Position numbers and translations under genes: made by a program. A DNA stretch of 64,000 nt from Mycoavidus sp. B2-EB (GTDB lineage: Bacteria; Pseudomonadota; Gammaproteobacteria; Burkholderiales; Burkholderiaceae), in the NCBI RefSeq assembly GCF_014218255.1, contig NZ_AP021872.1:1798001-1862000 (forward strand). The letters run 5' to 3'. The notes under the pieces were generated by a model. The model was not told the origin of the DNA. It was given only the letters and a program-made list of their open reading frames with translations, and did no database searches. Below, in pieces: positions 47,814 through 57,302 of the stretch (position 1 is its first letter; every line of letters begins with the position of its first letter).

Positions 47814-48503
47814 CTACTTTTGATCCGAAGACGTAGGCAAGGTTTTATTCACCCCACTGGCAGGCGCACGACCGGGCTGCGGTGGCGTGCCCAACGATAG
47901 TTTCTTAGCTTCCGTTTCAGAAATATATTGGAACACTTTCACGACTTGCAGCACACCCGGCACACGGCCCGCCAGCTCAGCCGCGCGGTTACCCTCGCTG
48001 CCGGTCACTAAGCCCATCAAATATACGATCCCGCGCTCCGTCACCACTTTAATAAAAGTAGCGGAAATATCCGACGCATTCACATGCGACGCTTTGACTT
48101 TGGCCGTCAGATACGAATCACTTGAGCGCGAGGTAAAGGAACTTGCGCCTTGAACCGTGAGCTCATTGACAACGTCTTGTATATTGCCGATCGCGCGCAC
48201 GATCGTTTCAGCTTTTAATTTGGCGCTTGCATTTGGCACTTCACCCGTCAACAATACACGCCGGTTAAATGCAGTAACGCTAACATGGGCCTCATTGGAT
48301 AGCTCGCGCTTAAGCTGCGCTACGGCTTTAACTTGAATCTCGCGATCTTCTGTCTGCGCACCTAAGGTACGGCGGTCTGAGGCAACCAACGCGCCACCAC
48401 CGGCAGCGCCCACCACTAATAGCGGGCACCCCTGTAATGAAGAAAGCAAACTCAAAGCCAGTATGGCTCGGCCAACGGTTCTGCCAATCTGCGTTGCAAT
48501 CAT
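47814..48503 (-). CDS. dolP: BON-domain outer-membrane lipoprotein (DolP/YraP type)
   Basis: A 229-residue lipoprotein: signal with lipobox LQGC, then two BON domains (about 55-115 and 130-195, with the patterns VTAFNRRVLLTGEVPN and TERGIVYLMGLVTGSE). DolP-type proteins support the outer-membrane barrier. The start is ATG 48503 with ribosome site AAAGGAG; the frame to 48539 is longer only by chance. The order rsmI, yraN, diaA, dolP is the E. coli yraL-yraP cluster without lpoA. Confidence 0.88.
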   Translation of the reverse strand: MIATQIGRTVGRAILALSLLSSLQGCPLLVVGAAGGGALVASDRRTLGAQTEDREIQVKAVAQLKRELSNEAHVSVTAFNRRVLLTGEVPNASAKLKAETIVRAIGNIQDVVNELTVQGASSFTSRSSDSYLTAKVKASHVNASDISATFIKVVTERGIVYLMGLVTGSEGNRAAELAGRVPGVLQVVKVFQYISETEAKKLSLGTPPQPGRAPASGVNKTLPTSSDQK

Positions 48504-48539
48504 GTCAAGCTCCTTTTGATTAACATCATAAAAATGCAA

Positions 48540-49127
48540 TTATTCATCGCCCAGTAACATTGCATCAATGCCATCGCATAAGCAATGCACCGTTAACGAA
48601 TGAATTTCCTGGATTCGCGCAGTACGTTCACTTGGGGCGCAGAGGTGTAAATCGGTATCAAGCAAAACTTCTTTTATGCGGCCACCGCCTTTACCCGTTA
48701 ACGCGATCACTAGCATTTCTTGTTCATGTGCGCTTTCAATCGCAGCCAATACATTTTCTGAATTACCAGAAGTAGAGATCGCAATCAAGATATCGCCAGG
48801 CCGCCCCAACCCAGATACCTGCCTGGCGAAGATTTTCGCAAAACTATAATCGTTGCCAATCGCCGTTAAAATAGATGAATCCGTGGTTAAGGCAATTGCC
48901 GGCAAAGCGGGCCGCTCTTGTTCAAAACGACCGACTAACTCAGCCGCAAAATGCTGCGCATCTGCAGCCGAACCGCCATTCCCACAAATCAGTACTTTAC
49001 CGCCATTCGCCAGCGCCACAAAGATTGCGTCAACAGCAGCAGCAATTGGAGTGGCAAGCTCTTCAAGAGCCGTAAGCTTAGTTGACGCGCTATCTCGAAA
49101 GTGCTGCTTAATTCTTTCAATCAACAT
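48540..49127 (-). CDS. diaA: SIS-domain protein DiaA/GmhA family
   Basis: A phosphosugar-binding (SIS) protein of about 195 residues with CGNGGSAADAQHFAAELVGRF and AISTSGNSENVLAAI. It is similar both to DiaA, which binds DnaA and times replication initiation, and to GmhA, the heptose-phosphate isomerase. The yraN-dolP context favours DiaA. The start is ATG 49127 (MLIERIKQHF); the frame begins with a TTG at 49145. Confidence 0.85.
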   Translation of the reverse strand: MLIERIKQHFRDSASTKLTALEELATPIAAAVDAIFVALANGGKVLICGNGGSAADAQHFAAELVGRFEQERPALPAIALTTDSSILTAIGNDYSFAKIFARQVSGLGRPGDILIAISTSGNSENVLAAIESAHEQEMLVIALTGKGGGRIKEVLLDTDLHLCAPSERTARIQEIHSLTVHCLCDGIDAMLLGDE

Positions 49128-49261
49128 TGAATTTTCCGTTTGCAATCAGCCATAGTTAAAACATTACGGCCGATTCTATCGTATTTACTTATAACCTTGG
49201 CGCGCGATCTTTTATCATTTTTATTTCCCCATGGAATAAACCCACGCCCAAGACCCTAACT

Positions 49262-49648
49262 CTAAGCGCCCTCAGCGCCAAATATATTCGTCAGCCAGCT
49301 TATATGCTCGCCATCGAATATTACCGCATCAAAACGACATACCGGCAATTCCCCACGCCAGGCGGCAAGATAACAGCGCGCAGCTAAGATTAAACGCGCC
49401 TGTTTGGTTTTGCCAATACTCGCCCCAGCACCGCCAAACCGCATGCTGACGCGCGCCCGCACCTCAACGAATATTAGGACATTCTTTGTGTCGCGCATAA
49501 TCAGATCTATTTCACCTCTCTGAAAAGTCACATTGCGCGCGACCAGCGCCATGCCACGCTGCTGCAAATATTCTAATGCGCGCGTTTCAAACTCCGCACC
49601 AAGCTTTTTTGCACCTTGCAACCTAGGTGGTTCAGCGTTTTTATTCAT
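49262..49648 (-). CDS. yraN: YraN-family (UPF0102) nuclease-like protein
   Basis: A small protein of 128 residues with a PD-(D/E)XK-like core: GAEFETRALEYLQQRG, NVTFQRGEIDLIMRD and LIFVEVRARVS. It is widespread and of unclear role; family members are often found beside rsmI and diaA, as here. The start is ATG 49648. Divergent from rsmI. Confidence 0.88.
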   Translation of the reverse strand: MNKNAEPPRLQGAKKLGAEFETRALEYLQQRGMALVARNVTFQRGEIDLIMRDTKNVLIFVEVRARVSMRFGGAGASIGKTKQARLILAARCYLAAWRGELPVCRFDAVIFDGEHISWLTNIFGAEGA

Positions 49649-49716
49649 GATCAATCGATAGTTGCGTGGCACAATGGATCTTGCCCCAAGATTTCAATAA
49701 ATACTGAGGACATGAA

Positions 49717-50631
49717 TTGGTTGATTTACTCTCACTCGCTCAGCATCAGACTTATCCAGCTTCAGCGTTATATGTTGTTGCCACCCCGATCGGCAACGCC
49801 GCTGACATCACATTACGCGCGCTACATGTGCTCACACAGGTCGATCGAGTGGCCGCTGAAGATACCCGGAACAGCGCGCAATTGCTGGCCCGCTACGGCA
49901 TCACCAAACCTTTGCTGGCCGCACATCAGCATAATGAGCACGAAGCCGCTGCGCGCATTGTGACGCATCTGCAGGCCGGCGAACGAATTGCTTACATATC
50001 AGATGCAGGCACCCCTGGCATCAGCGACCCAGGCGCAAAAATTGTCGAGGCAGTGCGTACCGCCGGCTTCGCCACGATACCTATTCCTGGCTGCAATGCC
50101 CTCGCAGCAGCGCTTAGTGTAACGGGCGCAGGCTTCAGCCACGATGTTGCCGTACAAGGGGGATTTACCTTCATAGGTTTTCTTCCAGCTAAATCCAAAC
50201 AACGCGCAGCACAACTCCAGGCACTCGCTCATCATCCTCACGCCATGGTATTTTACGAGGCACCGCATCGAGTACTGGAAACAGTCCGTGCGCTATCGAC
50301 TATCTTTGGCAGCCAACGACGGTTACTCATCGCGCGCGAATTAACAAAGTTACACGAAAATTTGCACTGCGCCACCCTGGCCGAAGGGTTAATCTGGCTC
50401 CAGGAAGATCCCAACCGGCAGCGGGGAGAATTTGTATTCGTCGTGGAAGGAGCACCCCCTGTTCAGCAAAATAGTGCGAGCCAACATGATGAGCTATTGC
50501 AACTGCTGTTGACCCATATGCCCGTGAGCACCGCAGCACGGCTTGCCGCCACGCTTACGCATACTTCACGCGCGGCGCTTTATACACGCGCACTGGATTT
50601 ACAGGCGGAAAATCTAAATAAAAACGGCTAG
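49717..50631 (+). CDS. rsmI: 16S rRNA 2'-O-methyltransferase RsmI
   Basis: Methylates the ribose of C1402 in 16S rRNA. Motifs are ALYVVATPIGNAADITLRAL, VAAEDTR, ISDAGTPGISDPGA, VAQGGFTFIGFLPAK and VFYEAPHRV. The likely start is TTG 49717 with GAGGA upstream; the overlapping ATG at 49712 is in another frame. The C-terminus ends 30 bp before the convergent small lipoprotein gene. Confidence 0.93.
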   Translation: MVDLLSLAQHQTYPASALYVVATPIGNAADITLRALHVLTQVDRVAAEDTRNSAQLLARYGITKPLLAAHQHNEHEAAARIVTHLQAGERIAYISDAGTPGISDPGAKIVEAVRTAGFATIPIPGCNALAAALSVTGAGFSHDVAVQGGFTFIGFLPAKSKQRAAQLQALAHHPHAMVFYEAPHRVLETVRALSTIFGSQRRLLIARELTKLHENLHCATLAEGLIWLQEDPNRQRGEFVFVVEGAPPVQQNSASQHDELLQLLLTHMPVSTAARLAATLTHTSRAALYTRALDLQAENLNKNG

Positions 50632-50660
50632 TGCAACGAAACACATGAGCGGCTCAATTT

Positions 50661-50813
50661 TTATAGTTGGGCTGGGCTATATTTGAGACTAGCCAGAGTG
50701 GGGCTCACATATTCACCTGGGTTGTAGGTTGTCGCGCAACTCGCCAGCAAGAAGGCGATCAAAAGCGCTTGGCAATATCGTGTCAATCGAAGTTTCTTTA
50801 CATCTGCACACAT
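50661..50813 (-). CDS. 50-residue lipoprotein, unrecognised
   Basis: A complete small gene with ribosome site AGGA 7 bp before ATG 50813. The N-terminus is basic (VKKLRLTRY), then a hydrophobic span and lipobox LLASC (Cys at about 26). The mature part is only 25 residues, ATTYNPGEYVSPTL... with Tyr and Pro. It is too short for usual gene finding. It is convergent with rsmI. A small outer-membrane anchor or assembly factor is possible, but I do not recognise a family. Confidence 0.6.
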   Translation of the reverse strand: MCADVKKLRLTRYCQALLIAFLLASCATTYNPGEYVSPTLASLKYSPAQL

Positions 50814-51085
50814 TGTTTGTCCTGCTTTAATAGCTGCGTATCATGGATTGTAGCGAATTTCTGGATTTTCGGGCAGCATCGAACCCGTCTATGTATCAAT
50901 CGCAACGAAGAATAGCTATTGGGCCGATACGGGCAGTAGACATCAAAGGTTGCGCGCAATGGAGCATCGCCAGGAATCCCAGGCCGCCCCCAAGAACAAG
51001 CGTAATCGAGTTACCCATGCCGACCTGATGTACAGCCGCAACAGCTTGTGGACTTAGGTGAGGTAGTATCGATTTGGTGGACGCC
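50814..51085. other. Gap with a weak hydrophobic frame
   Basis: About 270 bp. A minus-strand frame (50896-51087, 63 codons) has a Gly-rich hydrophobic segment (GNSITLVLGGGLGFLAML), perhaps the relic of a membrane protein. There is no clear ribosome site and no family match, so I do not call it a gene. Confidence 0.35.
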
Positions 51086-51202
51086 ATGAATGAAGAAGAA
51101 AAGCGTCAAAGGACCAAAATGGAAAGATTACCAAAGCAGCAATTTACACAAGAATTTAGATATCAAGCAGTCAAGCCCATTGTAGAGAGGCAACTCCCAT
51201 AA
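51086..51202 (+). pseudogene. IS3-family transposase OrfA stub
   Basis: A 38-codon frame with the N-terminus of an IS3-type OrfA: RLPKQQFTQEFRYQAVKPIVERQLP, cut by a TAA where the helix-turn-helix would continue. Nothing of the remaining orfA or orfB is seen before lipA. A decayed insertion between rsmI and the lip operon. Confidence 0.72.
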
Positions 51203-51263
51203 GCGCTAACCTGTATTAGTTCAGATCTGATCGGACAAATCCGCGATTTGAAAGGCACAGCCA

Positions 51264-52277
51264 TCAACCCACCACCCCAGCACTATGCGCCTGCTCATCC
51301 GCATGGTAACTCGAACGCACCATCGCCCCCACTGCCGCATGAGTGAACCCCATTTTGTAGGCTTCTTCCTCATACATTTTGAAGGTATCCGGATGAATAT
51401 AATCGCGCACCGGCAAATGATGCTCTGAAGGTTGTAAATATTGGCCAAGCGTGAGCATATCTACATTATGCGCACGCAAATCCCGCATCACCTGCAAGAT
51501 TTCTTCTTCACGCTCGCCTAGCCCAACCATCAGCCCAGATTTAGTCGGGGTATTGGGATGCACGGCTTTGAATTCTTTTAGCAAATTCAATGAATGTTGA
51601 TAATCCGAGCCAGGCCGCGCTTCTTTATATAAACGCGGTACCGTTTCAAGGTTGTGATTCATCACATCGGGCGGCGCTGCATTTAAGATGGAAAGCGCGC
51701 GGTCAAGCCGGCCACGGAAATCCGGCGTAAGAATTTCGATCCGCGTTTGCGGAGAAAGCGCCCGTACCCGTTCAATACAAGCCACAAAATGGGCCGCGCC
51801 CCCATCGCGCAAATCGTCACGATCAACGCTTGTAATGACCACGTATTTAAGTTTTAAAGCTGCAATCGTTTTGGCCAGATTTTCTGGCTCGTGCGGATCA
51901 AGCGGATCCGGACGGCCGTGACCCACGTCACAAAATGGGCAACGCCGCGTGCATTTATCGCCCATAATCATAAAGGTCGCCGTGCCTTTGCCAAAGCATT
52001 CGCCGATATTGGGGCAGCTTGCCTCTTCGCAGACGGTGTGCAACTTGTGCTCGCGCAAAATTTGCTTAATTTCGTAGAAACGCGAGTTTGAGCTGCCAGT
52101 GGCTGCTTTGACACGAATCCAATCGGGTTTTTTTAACTTTTCGGCGGGTACGATTTTAATTGGAATGCGCGCTGTCTTAGCTTGAGATTTTTGCTTAGCC
52201 GTAGGGTCATAGAGAGGTTGCGCACGTTCTATCGTGGACGAAGCGGCGTATTGGCTTACCGGTGTTTCTGCGGTCAT
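51264..52277 (-). CDS. lipA: Lipoyl synthase LipA
   Basis: A radical-SAM enzyme of 337 residues that inserts two sulfurs into octanoylated proteins. The auxiliary cluster motif is [12 protein letters not shown], the radical-SAM motif CTRRCPFC, and the C-terminal RSSYHAD supplies the Ser ligand. The N-terminal 55 residues are a variable extension seen in Burkholderia. It starts 9 bp after the lipB stop. Confidence 0.96.
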   Translation of the reverse strand: MTAETPVSQYAASSTIERAQPLYDPTAKQKSQAKTARIPIKIVPAEKLKKPDWIRVKAATGSSNSRFYEIKQILREHKLHTVCEEASCPNIGECFGKGTATFMIMGDKCTRRCPFCDVGHGRPDPLDPHEPENLAKTIAALKLKYVVITSVDRDDLRDGGAAHFVACIERVRALSPQTRIEILTPDFRGRLDRALSILNAAPPDVMNHNLETVPRLYKEARPGSDYQHSLNLLKEFKAVHPNTPTKSGLMVGLGEREEEILQVMRDLRAHNVDMLTLGQYLQPSEHHLPVRDYIHPDTFKMYEEEAYKMGFTHAAVGAMVRSSYHADEQAHSAGVVG

Positions 52278-52286
52278 ACAACTATC

Positions 52287-53003
52287 CTATTCAGCGACAC
52301 CAGCGGCAGGTTCAGTTTTTGCCAGGCCGATAGTGTGCATAGTAATCCGTTTAATTAATTGGGTAGCAAGCGTCTGAGCAACTTCGCGCCAGTCGGTGAC
52401 AACACCCAACGTAGCCATGTCGACAATTCTTAAACCTGCGTAGCCGCAAGGGTTAATGTCATGAAATGGCTGTAAATCCATCTTTACGTTTAAACTCACG
52501 CCATGGTAGCTACAGCCGCGGCGGATTTTGAGTCCCAGCGCGGCAATTTTTGCGCCACGCAATACATCAGCCGTCTCTTGCTCTGCGGATCCTGCGTAGT
52601 AAATCCCTGGCGCCCCAGATTTACGCTCACCGACGATATTATACGCTGCCAGCGTATCAATCGCCGCCTGCTCAATATCGTTAACGAGTTCGCGCACCAT
52701 TAACTGACGGCGGCGCAAATCGCATAACAGATAAGCCACTACTTGACCCGGGCCATGATAAGTAATTTGCCCACCGCGATCAACCTGCACCAGCTCAATA
52801 CCGGTATTAGGCGTCAATAGATGGCTAGGTTTGCCGGCTTGTCCTAACGTATAAACGGGCGGGTGCTCGACCAGCCAAAGCTCATCCGGCGTATCGATCG
52901 TACGCGCATCCGTAAAGGCGCGCATGGCAGCAAAGCTGGCCTGGTATGGTTCAATACCGCGCCATTGCACATGCATCTTTAAAGCATCGATATTTGTCAA
53001 CAT
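52287..53003 (-). CDS. lipB: Octanoyltransferase LipB
   Basis: Moves octanoate from acyl-carrier protein to lipoyl domains. Motifs are [57 protein letters not shown] (catalytic Lys) and NPCGYAGL (catalytic Cys). The start is ATG 53003 ([10 protein letters not shown]); the longer frame to 53033 overlaps the ybeD-like gene region without reason. Confidence 0.94.
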   Translation of the reverse strand: MLTNIDALKMHVQWRGIEPYQASFAAMRAFTDARTIDTPDELWLVEHPPVYTLGQAGKPSHLLTPNTGIELVQVDRGGQITYHGPGQVVAYLLCDLRRRQLMVRELVNDIEQAAIDTLAAYNIVGERKSGAPGIYYAGSAEQETADVLRGAKIAALGLKIRRGCSYHGVSLNVKMDLQPFHDINPCGYAGLRIVDMATLGVVTDWREVAQTLATQLIKRITMHTIGLAKTEPAAGVAE

Positions 53004-53034
53004 TGATTCGGCCCCGCATCTGGCTCTGCTCAAA

Positions 53035-53304
53035 CTAGAGCACCACCGATACCATCGGATGTGAACTTAATGCACGATAGATCTGATCCAGATGCATACG
53101 ATCACGCGCATAGACCGTACACGTTAGACCAATATAATTGCGGTTATGCGAAGGGCGCATTTCAATCGATGCACCATCAAAATTAGCATCAAACTCTTGG
53201 AGCAATCGCTGTATTTCTTCAGCAAAACCAGGCTGGGTTTTGCCTAATACTTTAATTGGGAAATTGCACGGAAAATCGATCAATGATTCGTTCGCCGAGT
53301 CCAT
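53035..53304 (-). CDS. ybeD: YbeD/DUF493 small protein
   Basis: An 89-residue ACT-like protein with [34 protein letters not shown] and [14 protein letters not shown]. The family is found upstream of lipB in many proteobacteria and may be regulatory. Start ATG 53304 has the ribosome site GAGGG; the frame can be extended to 53352. Probably in one operon with lipB and lipA. Confidence 0.88.
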   Translation of the reverse strand: MDSANESLIDFPCNFPIKVLGKTQPGFAEEIQRLLQEFDANFDGASIEMRPSHNRNYIGLTCTVYARDRMHLDQIYRALSSHPMVSVVL

Positions 53305-53382
53305 GCATACGCCCTCTGATTCAGGTGAAAGAGTCATGACTGTGCCACTCAATATTTGCTATCAAACTTGTTAGCGCTTTTC

Positions 53383-54294
53383 CTATGCAGCAAGCGACCT
53401 CTCTTTCGCGCGCTGATAACCTGCATAAAGCGCCGCAAAAACAGGTCCAGGCCGGCCCGCGCCAACCGCACAATTATCCAGCCGAGTAATCGGCAAAATT
53501 TCTTTGCTAGCCGAGCTCATTAAAATCTCATCCGCTGCACGCAACTCAGCCTCAGGAATGGGACGCGCTTCAAACGTAATACCGGCTTCTGCTGCCAGTT
53601 CCTCGATCAATCGATAACGAATGCCTTCTAAAATCAGGTGATTAGTCGGCGGAGCATAAAGTCGGCCAGCTTTTACGACCCAAATATTAGATGAGGAACC
53701 TTCCGTCAACTCTCCATTACGTAACTGGATGGTCTCGAGTGCATCGCGTTCAGCCGCATATTGCGCCATCAACACATTGCCGAGTAATGAGATAGATTTA
53801 ATATCACAATGCAGCCAGCGCTCATCCAACGCTGTAACGGCGGCCACCCCTTGTTCACGCTTAAGCGCACTAGGTGGGGTAAACGAATTAGCCATCACCA
53901 GTACGGTTGGCGTAGTGTGCGCCGGAAACACCTGCGCTCGGGCAGCAACGCCACGGGTTACTTGAATATAAATCAGGCAACTTGCATCATCCGCGTGCTG
54001 TTGAGCATGAAGGATAATGGCTTTTTCGATAAGCGCACGCCAGCCAGTCTCATTAAATGGGTCATGAATGCGCGCTTTCGCGAGACTGCGGACAAATCGC
54101 GCTAAATGATGTTCGATCCGAAACGGCCGCCAGCTATTTTTCCCTTGATCAGAGACGCGATAAACTGGAATAACTTCATAGACCCCATCGCCAAAGATAA
54201 AACCCCGATCTAAGACGGAAATACGTGCCTCAGATAGAGGCAACCACTCACCATTTAGATAGACTGTTGAATCTTTCATAGAGCTCAATGTCAT
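53383..54294 (-). CDS. D-amino-acid/branched-chain aminotransferase (class IV)
   Basis: A PLP enzyme of 303 residues with VYLNGEWLPLSEARISVLDRGFIFGDGVYEV, the PLP-binding Lys in CDIKSISLLGNVLMAQYA, and LTEGSSSNIWVV. It resembles D-alanine aminotransferase (Dat), which would supply D-amino acids for peptidoglycan, in keeping with the adjacent carboxypeptidase. The start ATG 54294 overlaps the dacA-like stop (ATGA). Branched-chain use cannot be excluded. Confidence 0.88.
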   Translation of the reverse strand: MTLSSMKDSTVYLNGEWLPLSEARISVLDRGFIFGDGVYEVIPVYRVSDQGKNSWRPFRIEHHLARFVRSLAKARIHDPFNETGWRALIEKAIILHAQQHADDASCLIYIQVTRGVAARAQVFPAHTTPTVLVMANSFTPPSALKREQGVAAVTALDERWLHCDIKSISLLGNVLMAQYAAERDALETIQLRNGELTEGSSSNIWVVKAGRLYAPPTNHLILEGIRYRLIEELAAEAGITFEARPIPEAELRAADEILMSSASKEILPITRLDNCAVGAGRPGPVFAALYAGYQRAKERSLAA

Positions 54295-55496
54295 ACCCAC
54301 TTCCGCCACATTTTTGACAACCAGAGTAAAGCCGTATCCCACAGTCGGCCAATCAAACCCGCTTCTTTGATCTCTTCAAGGGCGACCAATGGAAAGGCCG
54401 CGATTTCTTTGTCATCCGCCATAACCTTCACCACGCCAACGGTTTGCCCGTCTTTAATTGGAGCCAGCAAAGGCGCATCTAAGTGCACCATAGGCTTAAT
54501 CTTATCTCCGACACCACGCGGTACAGTGATGAATTTATCTGACTTTACGCCAACTTTAAGCGTATTAGATATACCCTTAAAAAGCCGCGGCGTGTCAACC
54601 GGCTGCGCCCCAGGATAAAGCCGGACCATATCATAAGCCTGATAACCGTAATTGAGCATCTTCAGGCTGTCTTGCACGCGGTCATGCTCTTTGCGCTCCC
54701 CCATCACCACGGTTACTAAGCGCCGGCTCACATCTGACGCTTGCGGCAATGGGCGTTTCGCCGATGCCACTAAACAAAAACCAGCCGCTGTAGTGTGCCC
54801 TGTTTTTAAGCCATCGACCGTGGAATCAAGCCATAACAATCGATTCCGGTTAAACTGCCGAATCTTATTATAGGTATATTCTTTCAGCGCAAAAAGCGAA
54901 TAATACTCTGGAAAATCTTGTATCAAACGCGCCGATAGCAGGGCAACATCACTAGCTGAAGTATAGTGTTGCGGGTCAGGTAGACCATTCACATCAGCAT
55001 AATGCGTGTGTTTCATCCCTAGACGCTGGGCCGCCTGGTTCATCAGGTCCACAAAATTAGCTTCATTGCCACCAATTAATTCAGCCAACGCAATAGCTGC
55101 ATCATTTCCTGATTGCACCACCATCCCATGCAACAAATCCGAAACCGTAACCGGTTTATGCGCTTGAATAAACATGCGCGACTCATCTGGCTTAACGCGC
55201 CGCACTGCCTCACTAGGGATGATCGTTTGCGCCAGATCAATCTTTTTAGCTTTAAGCGCATCAAACACCAGGTAAGCCGTCATCAATTTGGTTAACGAAG
55301 CGGGCTCAACACGCTCATCCGCCTTGCTCGCTGCAAGCACCTGATTACTCGTTACATCCATTAATACCCATGAACGCGCTAACAGCGTAGGCGGCGGCAC
55401 TTGCGCCTGCGCCAAAGCAGCCGTTAAGGCCAAACAAGCGCCTAATAAGGATGAAACGAAGTATGAGGATAAAATCGGAAAGCGCATAGTTTGCAT
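54291..55496 (-). CDS. D-alanyl-D-alanine carboxypeptidase (PBP5/6 type)
   Basis: A periplasmic low-molecular-weight PBP of about 400 residues with a signal peptide (GACLALTAALAQAQ). Motifs are SLTK, SGND and KTGHT, followed by the C-terminal beta domain and an amphipathic anchor (WDTALLWLSKMWRKWV). It trims pentapeptides in the wall. The start is ATG 55496 (MQTMRFPIL) or the Met three codons later. Homologues are named dacA or dacC. Confidence 0.94.
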   Translation of the reverse strand: MQTMRFPILSSYFVSSLLGACLALTAALAQAQVPPPTLLARSWVLMDVTSNQVLAASKADERVEPASLTKLMTAYLVFDALKAKKIDLAQTIIPSEAVRRVKPDESRMFIQAHKPVTVSDLLHGMVVQSGNDAAIALAELIGGNEANFVDLMNQAAQRLGMKHTHYADVNGLPDPQHYTSASDVALLSARLIQDFPEYYSLFALKEYTYNKIRQFNRNRLLWLDSTVDGLKTGHTTAAGFCLVASAKRPLPQASDVSRRLVTVVMGERKEHDRVQDSLKMLNYGYQAYDMVRLYPGAQPVDTPRLFKGISNTLKVGVKSDKFITVPRGVGDKIKPMVHLDAPLLAPIKDGQTVGVVKVMADDKEIAAFPLVALEEIKEAGLIGRLWDTALLWLSKMWRKWV

Positions 55497-55555
55497 AAAA
55501 TAAGACCGAGAAAAGCGACGGGGAATGGGCACTGACGGCTAGCTATCGCACTTTA

Positions 55556-56200
55556 CTATACGCGCCAGCTCTCTACAATAATTCGTTTAAGTAGATGAAG
55601 TTTGCGATGAAAGAAATGGTCAGCGCCTGGAATAATCGTGACCGGCAATTCCTGCGGGCGCGCCCAATCGAAAACCGCGGTTAGCGGAATCGTATCATCT
55701 TGCTCCCCATGAATGACAATCGTATCCTCTGGCACAGGGGCCACGGCCCAACGACCAGCAGCAGTGCCAACAAAAACCAGCCGCTGCACCTGGGTATTCG
55801 TTTGCGCCAAGCGTTGCGCAAGATGCGACAGCACAAAAGTGCCAAACGAAAACCCCGCTAATACAAGTGGACCATCGGCACAAAGTGGCTGGGTGCGAAT
55901 ATGCTCGAGCACCGCCAACAAATCGTCTTGCTCACCCAGGCCATGATCATGCTCGCCTTCGGTGCGACCCACTCCGCGAAAATTTGAACGAACCGCAACG
56001 TAACCCAGTTGCATGAGAGTGCGCGCTAAGGTATGAGCCACCTTATTATCCATCGTTCCCCCGAGTAATGGGTGCGGATGTGCAATCAACGCTATACCAC
56101 GAGCAGGAACATTCTGCGCCTCGCTCTCCGGCGGCCAATCGATCGCTATTTCGATTTTACCAATTGGCCCATCAATTAAATATTTTTTCGGGTCTGCCAT
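55556..56200 (-). CDS. Small alpha/beta hydrolase (COG2945 type)
   Basis: A cytoplasmic serine hydrolase of 214 residues. It has the family's IALIAHPHPLLGGTMDNKVAHTLAR, YVAVRSNFRGVGRTEGEHDHG, nucleophile motif GFSFG, catalytic Asp in IHGEQDDTIPL and His in PGADHFF. It lies 53 bp after the ferredoxin gene on the same strand. The substrate is unknown. Confidence 0.9.
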   Translation of the reverse strand: MADPKKYLIDGPIGKIEIAIDWPPESEAQNVPARGIALIAHPHPLLGGTMDNKVAHTLARTLMQLGYVAVRSNFRGVGRTEGEHDHGLGEQDDLLAVLEHIRTQPLCADGPLVLAGFSFGTFVLSHLAQRLAQTNTQVQRLVFVGTAAGRWAVAPVPEDTIVIHGEQDDTIPLTAVFDWARPQELPVTIIPGADHFFHRKLHLLKRIIVESWRV

Positions 56201-56253
56201 TTTTTAGTTTAAACACCTCAACCAATTACCGCTCAAGATAATCCCCGTTCTTT

Positions 56254-56592
56254 TTAAGGAGCCAGAGAATCTCCTTGCGGAATCAATAAACGCTCAACAA
56301 TCTTGCCGCCAACCAGGTGCGAATCAATAATTTCATCAATATCAGCCTCATCGATATAGGTGTACCAAACGCCTTGCGGATATACCACTACGACCGGACC
56401 TTGCTCACAACGATCCAAACAGCCCGCCTTGTTAATGCGAATGTGTGCCGGCCCACTCAAGCCCAGTTCGCGCACTCTTTTTTTTGCATGCTCTTGCATT
56501 TTTTGTGCATTGCAATTCGCGCAACTAGGGCGCGTATCATTCGCGCGTTGATTGGTGCAGAAAAAAACATGATGTCGATAAAAAAGAGTCAT
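56254..56592 (-). CDS. Thioredoxin-like [2Fe-2S] ferredoxin
   Basis: A 112-residue protein with the ligand pattern of thioredoxin-fold ferredoxins: HVFFCTNQR, SCANCNA and KAGCLDRCEQGPVVVVYP. The start overlaps the ntrX stop (ATGA), so it is translationally coupled. The partner enzyme is unknown. Confidence 0.9.
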   Translation of the reverse strand: MTLFYRHHVFFCTNQRANDTRPSCANCNAQKMQEHAKKRVRELGLSGPAHIRINKAGCLDRCEQGPVVVVYPQGVWYTYIDEADIDEIIDSHLVGGKIVERLLIPQGDSLAP

Positions 56593-57302
56593 GAGTCAGC
56601 CCGATTTCTGCACAATTCTATGCCCAGTTGTTTTAATTTGCGGTAAAGATGCGTGCGCTCAAGGCCGGCCCGTTCAGCAATACGTGTCATGCTACCGTTT
56701 GCTTGTTTCAGATGGTATTCAAAATAGGCACGCTCAAAAGCATCGCGTGCATCACGCAGTGGCAATTTTAGAGAAATCGTAACGCACTCGCTCGGTGACG
56801 CTATGGCGGTTTCTGCTACGCTATGACTCACCATTGACAAAGCCACAGCCCCGAGTGACGGCATGGCGGCTAACTCTGACTCGGGCTGGGCCGTTGGCCG
56901 CTGCATGAATTGAGTATTCGTGCGCGCATTCATTTCCGCTCCTCGCACCAGTCCCTGCTTAACCGCCTGTAATAATTTTTGCAGCGCAATCGGTTTTTCA
57001 AGAAAATCAAATGCTCCAATCCGAGTTGCCTCAACCGCTGTATCAATTGTTGCATGTCCAGACATCATGATCACCGGCATCGTTAAACAACCCCGCGCAG
57101 CCCACTCTTTGAGTAACGTAATGCCATCCGTATCCGGCATCCAAATATCGAGCAAAATTAGGTCAGGCGCTTGACGCATACAGTACGCGCGAGCTTCTTG
57201 CGCATTCTCAGCGACATCTACCAGATGACCTTCATCGTTCAGAATTTCCGAGAGAAGCTCTCGGATACCCATTTCATCATCTACTACTAAAATGGTTGCC
57301 AT
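56589..57302 (-). CDS. ntrX: Response regulator, NtrX-like, without AAA+ domain
   Basis: A receiver domain (ILVVDDE, phospho-Asp in LILLDIWMPDTDG, Lys in FLEKPI) is joined by a linker of about 60 residues to a Fis-type helix-turn-helix (AYFEYHLKQANGSMTRIAERAGLERTHLYRKLKQLGI). The sigma-54 AAA+ domain of alphaproteobacterial NtrX is missing, as usual in Burkholderia. At 237 residues it may act as a simple DNA-binding regulator. It is adjacent to its kinase. Confidence 0.9.
   Translation of the reverse strand: MATILVVDDEMGIRELLSEILNDEGHLVDVAENAQEARAYCMRQAPDLILLDIWMPDTDGITLLKEWAARGCLTMPVIMMSGHATIDTAVEATRIGAFDFLEKPIALQKLLQAVKQGLVRGAEMNARTNTQFMQRPTAQPESELAAMPSLGAVALSMVSHSVAETAIASPSECVTISLKLPLRDARDAFERAYFEYHLKQANGSMTRIAERAGLERTHLYRKLKQLGIELCRNRADS

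Noticed and set aside
50896-51087. 63-codon minus-strand frame with a Gly-rich hydrophobic segment
   Set aside because: No ribosome site and no family resemblance; surrounded by decayed DNA.
50632-51263. RNase P RNA, which can lie near rsmI in related bacteria
   Set aside because: None of the conserved RNase P RNA core sequences were seen on either strand.
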